A stretch of DNA of 5,906 bases from Kosmotogaceae bacterium UBA1373. Lineage in GTDB: Bacteria; Thermotogota; Thermotogae; Petrotogales; Kosmotogaceae. The position numbers and the translations under genes are program-made. Shown here piece after piece: positions 1-5,662 of this stretch. The stretch lies in contig DBRH01000004.1 of NCBI GenBank assembly GCA_002305955.1, forward strand, positions 1 through 5,906, given 5' to 3'. The notes below the pieces were generated by a model. The model was not told where the DNA came from, searched no databases, and saw nothing but the letters and a program-made list of their open reading frames with translations. Each line of letters opens with the position of its first letter. Within the stretch, counting starts at the first letter, position 1.

Positions 1-436
1 CGGCCAGCGGGTTGGCGGCCCCTGCGTTGACACCGTTCACGACCCAGTGACTGAAATTGAAACCGGCCTTCTGGGGCGCCGAGAAGTTCACGATCTCTCC
101 AGCGATGTGCCAGCCCGCGCCCGCGATAGCCGTTCCGGCGGGGTTGGACGAAGTTGCCACCAGATACTCCAGCTTCATCTGGGCCGTGTAGGTTATATCC
201 GAATACACGGTGATGTTTCTCGGGTTCTGCGTGTTGAGATCGTTCCACTGCTGGAAGGTGTATCTCGTGTCGTCTCCGGCGACTTGAGCGGAAGTATCCT
301 TGCTCTGCGGAGAAGTCACATTGATCTGTGTGGCTGTCCCGCTGTTGAGCACCACGCTCTTGGGAGAGGTGTAAGGAGTTCCCCCGATGCTTATGTTCAG
401 ATTCGTGTGGGGCGAGGTGGTGACCGTCAGCGTGTA
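1..436 (-). repeat. Lipoprotein repeat unit 4 (cut by the window edge)
   Basis: Residues 518-662 of a unit that would need about 18 more residues. It begins YTLTVTTSPHT, then YTSPKSVVL, RYTFQQWND, NPRNIT, TYTAQM, and GFNFSHWVVNGVNAG near the edge. Further units may lie beyond the left edge. Confidence 0.8.
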
Positions 437-1987
437 ATCGGGTTCCTGCATGGCAAAAACGGCGGTTACATTATGAGGCTTGTCAATGGTCAATTCCAGA
501 GGTCTCGCGCTTCCCACATTCTGACCGTTGACCAGCCAGTAACTGAAGTTGTAAGGTCCGAGGTCACCGGAGAAATCGAACTGCCAGACGGCTCCTCTGG
601 GTGTCCAGTAAACGCCTGTCTCCCACAGTGTGGGCGAGGCGCTGACATCGATCCTGTACTCGGTAGTCATGTTGGCGGTGAAGGTCTTATCGGAATCGAG
701 GGTGACGTTTCTCGGATTCTGCGCGCTGCCGTCGTTCCAGTTCACAAATGTATATTTAGAATCGATTCCCGTCATCCACGGCGACACATCTTTTTCCTGG
801 TAGGCGACCACGGCGATCTGCTTGTTGCTTCCACCCTGTACCACCATGCTCTTGGGGGAGGGATAAGCCGTTCCGTCTATTCTCACGTCCAGAGCGATGT
901 CGGGAAGGGTGGTGACCGTCAGGGTGTACTGTACGTCGGCGTTGTACTGCGCGACGACGTTTTTGGGTTCGTTCACCGGAATAATCAGAGGATTCGTATT
1001 TCCGACGTTTACACCGTTGACTACCCAGTGGCTGAAAGTGTAACCGGCGAAAGCCGGCGCCGTCAGCGTGGCGTTCGCGTTTTTGTTGTACCAGCCGCCG
1101 CCGGTCACGAGAGCACCGACAGGGCTGGAGGAGACGTCGACTTTGTACTGCACTCCCATCTGCGCCGTGTAAGTCACGTTCCCGTTGACCGTGACATTTC
1201 TCGGGTTGGTGTTGCTCGCGTCGTTCCACTGCTGGAAGGTGTATTTGGTATCGTTACCGACTACGAACGCTGAACCGTCCCTCTCCTGGGGAGTGTCTAC
1301 GGAGATCTGCACGACCGCGCCTTCGCTCACCGAAACCGTTCTGGGCGAGTTGTACTGGACACCGGCGATTCTTATGACCAGGCCTGTGTCGGGGGTGGTG
1401 GTAACAGTCAGGGTGAATTGCGCGGATACATAATGGGCCACGACGTTTTTGGGTTCGTTCACCGGAACAGTCAAAGGATTCGTATTGCCGATGTTGACAC
1501 CGTTGACTACCCAGTGGTCGAAAATGTAGCCGGCCATCGCCGGCGCCGTCAGCGTGGCGTTCGCGTTTTTGTTGTACCAGCCGCCGCCGGTCACGAGCGC
1601 GCCGGCCGGACTGGATGAGACGTCGACTTTGTACTGAACGTTCATCTGGGCCGTGTACGTGAAATTTCCGTTGACGGTGAAATTTCTCGGGTTGCTGTTG
1701 TTTGAATCGTTCCATTGCTGGAAGGTGTATTTGGTATCGTTGCCGACTACGAACGCCGAACCGTCCCTTTCCTGAGGGCTTGTGACCTGGACGTTCACAT
1801 TCGTTCCCTCCACGTACTTCTGGCTGAAGGGCGTCTGTTGATTGACCAAGTCGATAGTTATCTGCAGCGCCGTATCGGGCGAAGTGGTTATTGTCAAAGT
1901 GAAGCTTTTTGGACCGTTGGGACACCCGGTAAGAAGCAACATCAACAGAGCCGCCACCGATGCGAAGAACAGAAGCTTCCTTTTCAT
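1..1987 (-). CDS. Large repeat lipoprotein with InlB-B-like tandem repeats (partial; C-terminus beyond the left edge)
   Basis: The frame is open from an ATG at 1987 to the left edge: 662 codons without a stop. It starts with a lipoprotein signal peptide: positive MKRK, a hydrophobic stretch at residues 5-19, and lipobox L19-T20-G21-C22, so mature protein should begin at lipidated Cys22. After a short PNGPKS linker come four tandem units of about 163 residues (29-190, 191-353, 354-517, 518 to edge). Each has a first half beginning F/YTLTVTT and containing YTFQQWND..NPRN and TYTAQM, and a second half with GY.F.HWVVNGVN, NPL and a terminal NVVAQY. This Gly-Tyr, aromatic-Trp, Asn-Pro pattern is typical of divergent InlB B-repeat (Flg_new_2-like) beta-rich domains of surface proteins. 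Composition is Asn/Thr/Val-rich with no Cys after the lipid anchor. Function is unknown; a surface or periplasmic binding or scaffold role is inference only. Start choice rests on the AGGAGG seven bases upstream and the signal peptide. Confidence 0.9.
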   Translation of the reverse strand, partial: MKRKLLFFASVAALLMLLLTGCPNGPKSFTLTITTSPDTALQITIDLVNQQTPFSQKYVEGTNVNVQVTSPQERDGSAFVVGNDTKYTFQQWNDSNNSNPRNFTVNGNFTYTAQMNVQYKVDVSSSPAGALVTGGGWYNKNANATLTAPAMAGYIFDHWVVNGVNIGNTNPLTVPVNEPKNVVAHYVSAQFTLTVTTTPDTGLVIRIAGVQYNSPRTVSVSEGAVVQISVDTPQERDGSAFVVGNDTKYTFQQWNDASNTNPRNVTVNGNVTYTAQMGVQYKVDVSSSPVGALVTGGGWYNKNANATLTAPAFAGYTFSHWVVNGVNVGNTNPLIIPVNEPKNVVAQYNADVQYTLTVTTLPDIALDVRIDGTAYPSPKSMVVQGGSNKQIAVVAYQEKDVSPWMTGIDSKYTFVNWNDGSAQNPRNVTLDSDKTFTANMTTEYRIDVSASPTLWETGVYWTPRGAVWQFDFSGDLGPYNFSYWLVNGQNVGSARPLELTIDKPHNVTAVFAMQEPDYTLTVTTSPHTNLNISIGGTPYTSPKSVVLNSGTATQINVTSPQSKDTSAQVAGDDTRYTFQQWNDLNTQNPRNITVYSDITYTAQMKLEYLVATSSNPAGTAIAGAGWHIAGEIVNFSAPQKAGFNFSHWVVNGVNAGAANPLA
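437..928 (-). repeat. Lipoprotein repeat unit 3 (diverged)
   Basis: Residues 354-517, 164 residues. It begins YTLTVTTLPD and keeps YPSPKSMVV, KYTFVNWND, NPRNVT and YWLVNGQNVG, but its second half has lost the GGGWYNKNAN block and reads WETGVYWTPRGAVWQF instead. It is the most diverged of the four units. Confidence 0.8.
929..1417 (-). repeat. Lipoprotein repeat unit 2
   Basis: Residues 191-353, 163 residues. It begins FTLTVTTTPDTG and has the Y-x-SP-R-T-V core that units 3 and 4 share in similar form. Its last three quarters match unit 1 almost residue for residue and contain the 59-bp exact DNA match. Confidence 0.85.
1053..1111 (-). repeat. 59-bp exact direct repeat, copy in unit 2
   Basis: These 59 bases are identical to 1539-1597, at an offset of 486 bases, which equals one repeat unit. 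They encode the LVTGGGWYNKNANATLTAPA region. The match stops abruptly on both sides at single-base differences. Confidence 0.9.
1418..1903 (-). repeat. Lipoprotein repeat unit 1
   Basis: Residues 29-190, 162 residues. The first 40 residues or so (the ITIDLVNQQTPFSQKY region) differ from all other units and lack the GxxYxSPK core. From PQERDGSAFVVGNDTKYTF onward the unit is nearly identical to unit 2, including a GGGWYNKNANATLTAP block. Confidence 0.85.
1539..1597 (-). repeat. 59-bp exact direct repeat, copy in unit 1
   Basis: This is the partner of 1053-1111. Shorter near-exact matches between the two units flank it, for example around the VNEPKNVV codons near 951-980 and 1437-1466, and around the FVVGNDTKYTFQQWND codons. 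Confidence 0.9.
1922..1987 (-). other. Lipoprotein signal peptide with lipobox LTGC
   Basis: Residues 1-22 of the repeat lipoprotein. The n-region is MKRK, the h-region is rich in Leu, Phe and Ala, and the lipobox is L-T-G followed by Cys22, the predicted diacylglycerol acceptor. Signal peptidase II would cut before Cys22. The residue after the Cys is Pro, followed by Asn; there is no Asp at +2, so the classic inner-membrane retention signal of enterobacteria is absent, although that rule may not hold in this lineage. Confidence 0.88.
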
Positions 1988-2219
1988 TGTACGACCTCCT
2001 CTCTAATAGAAAAACTATGGTCATTCTTCACTGCATTGAACGCCAAATATGGAACACGAAAGCAAGAGCGTACTGACGGTGCTGATAGCCAGAGTTGAAT
2101 TCTGCTATGGTCTTACGCTCGTATAGAAAGATACTATCACTTTTTAAACGTTCAGGTTCCATTCATCGGCTCTGTTCGTTTCCGAAATTCATCGGTGTAG
2201 ATCGATAATCACCTTTCGA
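1988..2219. other. Intergenic region of 232 bases between the operon end and the lipoprotein gene
   Basis: No open frame here looks like a gene. The region must hold the end of the respiratory operon transcript and, if the lipoprotein is transcribed separately, its promoter. Reading the minus strand I find no good TTGACA/TATAAT pair at 16-18 bp spacing and no GC-rich hairpin followed by a T run. An A/T-rich patch lies at about 2121-2150. A 9-bp direct repeat (ATTCATCGG) occurs at 2161-2169 and 2187-2195 but may be chance. Read-through from the operon into the lipoprotein gene cannot be excluded. Confidence 0.6.
1995..2000 (-). promoter_or_regulatory. Ribosome binding site of the repeat lipoprotein
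   Basis: On the minus strand the sequence reads AGGAGG, within GAGAGGAGG, ending seven bases before the ATG at 1987. It is a full-consensus Shine-Dalgarno site at ideal spacing and fixes the start codon of the lipoprotein. Confidence 0.88.
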
Positions 2220-2717
2220 TTAAAACGGGTAGAAGCCCAGATCCAGCGCGTTTTTTTCATAGATACGTTCCATAAGTCTTTTCACCAACTCCATGTGTCC
2301 CTCTTCCCAAACTCTGAGAGTTGTCAGCAGTTTTTTGGCCCGATCATCTTCTATCTTTTCCGAGGCCTTACCGTAATACTCCACGAAGTCTTTCTCTATA
2401 AGGTAAGCCATTCTCAGTATCGAAAGATCGGCCAAATCGTTGCTGTAGGTGTTACTGGAAAGAGCCTGTGACTTCAGACGTTCTTTGAAGATTTCGTCCT
2501 TTTCTCCGGTTGCTTCGATATTTATGGTCTTATCGGTTTTGAGTTTTTCGATCATTTTCTTTATAAATTCCACATGTGAGGATTCCATCTCCATCAGATA
2601 CATAAAGGTTTCCCTTGCCAGCACTTGCTTAACTTTTTCCATGTTGCTTTTGTAAAACTCCTGCCCTGATCTTTCAAAACTAAGGGCAAGTTCCAGAATC
2701 TTTTTCAGATCACTCAC
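2220..2717 (-). CDS. Ferritin-like diiron protein (rubrerythrin-type four-helix bundle, no rubredoxin domain)
   Basis: A 165-residue, almost wholly helical, charged protein with no cysteine. Two similar halves each carry a diiron-type motif. The first half has E15 (SFERSGQEFY) and E45-x2-H48 (MESSH). The second has E108 (LIEKDFVEYY) and E138-x2-H141 (WEEGH). This is the Glu / ExxH, Glu / ExxH ligand layout of the rubrerythrin/ferritin-like superfamily. There is no C-terminal CxxC rubredoxin domain, so it is not a full rubrerythrin and would need another electron donor to act as a peroxidase. The start is GTG at 2717, overlapping the TGA of the upstream flavoprotein gene by 4 bp (GTGA), with a purine-rich GGGGGTGAAGAA stretch just before it; no other Met codon occurs before residue 26. 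The overlap suggests co-translation with the Fe-S complex genes. Protection against oxygen or peroxide, or iron handling for cluster assembly, is an inference; the substrate is unknown. Confidence 0.85.
   Translation of the reverse strand: MSDLKKILELALSFERSGQEFYKSNMEKVKQVLARETFMYLMEMESSHVEFIKKMIEKLKTDKTINIEATGEKDEIFKERLKSQALSSNTYSNDLADLSILRMAYLIEKDFVEYYGKASEKIEDDRAKKLLTTLRVWEEGHMELVKRLMERIYEKNALDLGFYPF
2714..2717 (-). promoter_or_regulatory. GTGA start-stop overlap coupling the flavoprotein and ferritin-like genes
   Basis: The GTG start at 2717-2715 and the TGA stop at 2716-2714 share four bases. Such overlaps usually mean the downstream gene is translated by termination-reinitiation on the same mRNA. 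Confidence 0.85.
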
Positions 2718-4543
2718 TTCTTCACCCCCGCCAAGAATTCATCGATACCGATCGCAGCTCTATGGCCGTCGGCAACGCCGTGAATTATATCCGGTCCGTT
2801 CACTATGTCTCCTCCAGCAAATAACCACGCTAAAGCAGTCTGTCCCTTTTCGTTAACAAGAATTCTGCCTCTTATGAATTGAATCTCTCCCTTTATTTCG
2901 ACAGGAAGAAAGTCATAATCTGGAGCTTGACCAATCGCCTCAATAATCATCGTACCTTCTATAGTCGAGAGATCTGATTCATCGAACCGAGGATTAAATC
3001 TACCGTCGTCGTCAAAGACCCTTGTACAAGCTATAGTTTTTAATCCGTAGATCTTTCCATCTTTCAACAAAACTTCTTTTGGCCCACGAGATGGAAAGTA
3101 CTTTATGCCTTCTTCCTTACCTTCGAGAATCTCTTCCAGATCGGCCGGCATCTCTTCCATCGACTCTAGCGATGTTACCTTCACATCGATGTGATTCCTT
3201 TCCATTTTCTGTATGCGGGCTACGCTTCTGGCTGCATCCATCGCGACGTTGCCTCCACCTATAACGATAACGCTATCGGTTACCGGTGGCTTCTCTCCAT
3301 CTCCTTGCCTTAGGTAGTCGCGAATCTTTTCTAGAAGAGGTATCGCCATGATTACCCCTTCACTATCTACCCCTTCGACACCGGTACTCCTACCCTTAGA
3401 GAATCCGGTTCCCAGGAAAACCGCATCGTATTCGTCGCGTATTTCCTCTAAAGTTACATCCTTTCCGACGGTAGTGAGACACTTGATTTCAACCCCGAGC
3501 GACTCTATAACTTTTATGTCTTTGTCCAGGGCTTCGTCAGGAAGTCTATATCTCGGTATTCCGTACCTCATAACTCCTCCGGCAAGAGCTTTGCTTTCGA
3601 ATATGGTCGCAGAGTATCCCATCAGCGAAAGATAGTAAGCGGCCGAAAGTCCGGCAGGGCCCGCACCTATTATGGCTACTTTCCCGCAGGCCTTCTTCAC
3701 TACCTCTCCGTTCGAAGCATAACGTATCACGTCTTCAGTTTTCTCCTGGTCCATGATGTAACGTTTCAGCCACCTTATCGCAAGAGGCTTTCCTCTATTA
3801 CCAATCGAGCATACAGTTTCGCATTTGTGGGTACATACTCTTCCGCAAACTGATGGAAGCGGGTTGGTTTTGTAAATCCAGTTGGCTCCTTCCTCAGTGT
3901 CATCATGGAAGACACTCTCTATGTATCGGGGGATGTCCATGTTAACAGGGCAGGCTTCCACGCAGAGTTCACAATCAACGCATCTGGCCGCTTCCGCTAT
4001 GGCCTGTTCTCTCGAATAACCCTTCACGAACTCAATAAAGGAGTCGATGCGTTCCTCTCCGGGAAGCTCTTTCATCACAACTCTTTCCAGATCGAGAAGT
4101 TCAGAGTTTTCGTCGCGAGAATAACCCATCGGTGGAATATCGTGGTGGATACCGGTCTCGTCCGGCAAAAAGAAGAAAGTGCCGGGATCGTCGGATATAT
4201 GTATGTACTCCCTGGTCATATTTAAAGAGCCAGTGGTGCATATATCGACACACATGGCGCAGAAGGAGCAGCGACCGTAATCTATGGCCGGTCTCTGTGC
4301 TTTTTTTCCCGATTCTACCGTGATATCGACAGGTACCATCCTTATCGCGTCGGTCGGACAGATCTTCGAACAGGTGGAACAACCCGAGCATTTATCCCAG
4401 TCGTTTACGTGAAATCCCCTGTACCTTTCTGCCGCTTCACGGTAAACTTCTGGAACTTTTATGGTAACCGGTCTGGTGAAGAGCCTCTTCCAGGCTATTG
4501 TCGGACCCCAGAAAGTCTTTTTTAACCCATCATATATGCTCAT
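2714..4543 (-). CDS. NuoI-like ferredoxin fused to a GltD/NfnL-like FAD and NAD(P)H oxidoreductase
   Basis: A 609-residue fusion. Residues 1-112 resemble NuoI (23 kDa subunit): WKRLFTRPVTIKVPE, then YRGFH, then two ferredoxin motifs, C52-x2-C55-x2-C58-x3-C62-P and C92-x2-C95-x2-C98-x3-C102. A linker (about 113-180) leads to a GltD-type N-terminal Fe-S domain with C188, C191, C194, C198-P and C233, C237, C241, C245, including the NPLPSVCGRVC and AIRWLKRY signatures. A FAD Rossmann motif GAGPAG follows at 293-298, a second nucleotide motif GGGNVAMDAAR at 429-439, and the C-terminal flavin motif AGGD at 576-579. GltD proper is about 450-490 residues, so the extra length is the ferredoxin part. 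No glutamate synthase large subunit gene is in view, and nuoD/nuoC lie directly upstream, so glutamate synthesis is unlikely. The likely role is passing electrons between NAD(P)H-FAD and the Fe-S chain of an Mbx-like complex. ATG at 4543 has AGGAGG eight bases upstream. From memory, Thermotoga maritima has a GltD-annotated gene in its comparable cluster. Confidence 0.9.
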   Translation of the reverse strand: MSIYDGLKKTFWGPTIAWKRLFTRPVTIKVPEVYREAAERYRGFHVNDWDKCSGCSTCSKICPTDAIRMVPVDITVESGKKAQRPAIDYGRCSFCAMCVDICTTGSLNMTREYIHISDDPGTFFFLPDETGIHHDIPPMGYSRDENSELLDLERVVMKELPGEERIDSFIEFVKGYSREQAIAEAARCVDCELCVEACPVNMDIPRYIESVFHDDTEEGANWIYKTNPLPSVCGRVCTHKCETVCSIGNRGKPLAIRWLKRYIMDQEKTEDVIRYASNGEVVKKACGKVAIIGAGPAGLSAAYYLSLMGYSATIFESKALAGGVMRYGIPRYRLPDEALDKDIKVIESLGVEIKCLTTVGKDVTLEEIRDEYDAVFLGTGFSKGRSTGVEGVDSEGVIMAIPLLEKIRDYLRQGDGEKPPVTDSVIVIGGGNVAMDAARSVARIQKMERNHIDVKVTSLESMEEMPADLEEILEGKEEGIKYFPSRGPKEVLLKDGKIYGLKTIACTRVFDDDGRFNPRFDESDLSTIEGTMIIEAIGQAPDYDFLPVEIKGEIQFIRGRILVNEKGQTALAWLFAGGDIVNGPDIIHGVADGHRAAIGIDEFLAGVKK

Positions 4544-4551
4544 ACTACCAG

Positions 4552-4557
4552 CCTCCT
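4552..4557 (-). promoter_or_regulatory. Ribosome binding site of the ferredoxin-flavoprotein fusion
   Basis: The minus strand reads AGGAGG, eight bases before the ATG at 4543. It overlaps the TAG stop of the nuoD-like gene (4556-4558), so ribosomes finishing nuoD cover this site, a layout compatible with translational coupling. Confidence 0.85.
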
Positions 4558-5662
4558 ATCGATCGATTTCGGGCGGGCAGAAGTCCATAGTTGCCAGCCA
4601 GAGAGCAACATCTTCAATTCTTGTACCCGGAAGTAACTTTTCAATACCGTAGAGTCCCTGGGGGAAGGAGGCGCCCCTTACGTTTATTCTGTAAGGTCTC
4701 TCGCTCCCATCGGAAACTACGAAGTAGCCGTATTCTCCTCTGGAAGATTCCACGTGAGCATAGACGCTACCGGCAGGGACTTTCCATCTTAAAGCGCTCC
4801 CTTCGCTGATTCTAATGTTTACCGGTCCATCCGGAATCTTCTCAACGATCTGTCTCAATATCCTCAAGCTCTGTCCCATTTCATAGTACTTAAGGGTAAA
4901 CCTCGCGAAGGCATCCCCCTCCGTTGCTGTCGGTACTTCGAACTGCACGTGGTCGTATCTCGCATAAGGGGCGATCTTTCTCAGATCGTTAGGTAGACCG
5001 GTAGCCCTCAAGGCTACTCCGCTTATACCTAACTTCAGTGCATCTTCCCGTGTCAACACACCCAGACCTTTCGTTCTGGTTCTAATTATTCTGTTTTTCA
5101 GGAGCAGGTTTTCGAACTCTTCACTTCTGCCTTCGATGTAATCGACCAGTTTTAGTATGTCTGCCTTTATGCCTTCGGGCAAATCCTTCCTGACACCACC
5201 CGGCACGATATACATGTGATATATTCTTGCACCGGTGATCTTTTCGAATATATCCAGAATGAGATCTCTATCGGCAAGGGTCCAGTTCGGCATTGTATAA
5301 AGACCCGTAGAGCCTCCGATACCCCCAAGAGCCATGAGATGTGAGGCTATTCTTGCCAGTTCCAGGATCAACATCCTAATCCAGTGCGCCCGTTCGGGCA
5401 CTTCGACTTTAGTGAGCGCTTCTATCGCCATCGCATACACCATCTCGTTTATATCCGGTTCAGGAACGCAAATTCGGGGAATCAATGCGAGATTTTGCAT
5501 CCAGGTCCTTCGTTCCATGAGCTTTTCAAAGCCTCTGTGCAGGAACCCGGGTACCAGCCTGGATCTTACCACCGTATCGCCTTCTACATAGAGATGGACG
5601 CTGGCGTTTCCATGCATTCCAGGATGGTTAGGTCCGATGAAGAGCTTTACTTCCTTACTCAT
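4556..5662 (-). CDS. nuoD: NuoD-like 49 kDa subunit of a complex I-related (Mbx-like) oxidoreductase
   Basis: 368 residues from the ATG at 5662, slightly shorter than typical NuoD (about 400). Family marks: GPNHPGMHG at 10-18, GFLHRGFEKLMERRTW at about 39-54, and the C-terminal PPEIDR end. The His of complex I corresponding to Thermus Nqo4 His38 is kept (H17, in MHG). Ungapped alignment with Nqo4 (PRMDY versus P62-R-I-C-V) puts Val66 where complex I has the quinone-binding Tyr87. The former [NiFe] ligand motifs read C65-x2-E68 and C362-x2-E365, so one Cys of each pair is kept and the other is Glu. It therefore should be neither a classical Ni-Fe hydrogenase nor a normal quinone reductase. The protein ends at R368, the site after which hydrogenase large subunits are often processed, with no extra tail. 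A GTG at 5671 would add three residues but overlaps the Shine-Dalgarno run. The gene overlaps nuoC by 8 bp. An mbxL-type name may be more exact than nuoD. Confidence 0.92.
   Translation of the reverse strand: MSKEVKLFIGPNHPGMHGNASVHLYVEGDTVVRSRLVPGFLHRGFEKLMERRTWMQNLALIPRICVPEPDINEMVYAMAIEALTKVEVPERAHWIRMLILELARIASHLMALGGIGGSTGLYTMPNWTLADRDLILDIFEKITGARIYHMYIVPGGVRKDLPEGIKADILKLVDYIEGRSEEFENLLLKNRIIRTRTKGLGVLTREDALKLGISGVALRATGLPNDLRKIAPYARYDHVQFEVPTATEGDAFARFTLKYYEMGQSLRILRQIVEKIPDGPVNIRISEGSALRWKVPAGSVYAHVESSRGEYGYFVVSDGSERPYRINVRGASFPQGLYGIEKLLPGTRIEDVALWLATMDFCPPEIDR
5655..5662 (-). promoter_or_regulatory. Eight-base nuoC/nuoD overlap (ATGAGTAA)
   Basis: The ATG of the nuoD-like gene and the TAA stop of the nuoC-like gene lie within the same eight bases. 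This indicates a single mRNA and probable translational coupling, fitting equimolar subunits. Confidence 0.75.

Noticed and set aside
47..1273. Long plus-strand open frame of 408 codons
   Set aside because: It is antisense to the lipoprotein gene. Its protein is rich in Arg, Gly, Val and His with no recognisable domain or Shine-Dalgarno site, and its internal repetition just mirrors the repeats on the other strand.
1254..2024. Minus-strand open frame of 256 codons starting at 2024
   Set aside because: It is a shifted frame over the lipoprotein gene, giving Arg/Gln-rich low-quality protein. The frame starting at 1987 has the signal peptide, lipobox and ribosome binding site.
2115..2160. A/T-rich stretch with TTTAAA and TATAC-like hexamers as a promoter for the lipoprotein gene
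   Set aside because: The match to the -35 and -10 consensus is poor, and it lies over 100 bases from the start codon. It could be real but cannot be told from chance.
2182..2195. Possible hairpin CCGA/TCGG in the intergenic region as terminator of the operon
   Set aside because: The stem is only four base pairs and no T run follows on the minus strand; it is too weak to call.
2161..2195. Nine-base direct repeat ATTCATCGG (2161-2169 and 2187-2195), and an eight-base repeat CTATGGTC (2015-2022 and 2105-2112)
   Set aside because: Repeats of this length are expected by chance with moderate probability in 232 bases. There is no symmetry or position that suggests an operator.
2714..4543. The flavoprotein as a true glutamate synthase small subunit
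   Set aside because: There is an N-terminal NuoI-like ferredoxin extension, no large subunit gene nearby, a changed nucleotide-binding loop, and an operon context of complex I-like subunits.
4556..5662. The 49 kDa-like protein as a catalytic [NiFe] hydrogenase large subunit
   Set aside because: Only one Cys of each CxxC pair remains, with Glu in place of the other, and there is no C-terminal processing extension. A Ni-Fe centre is not expected.
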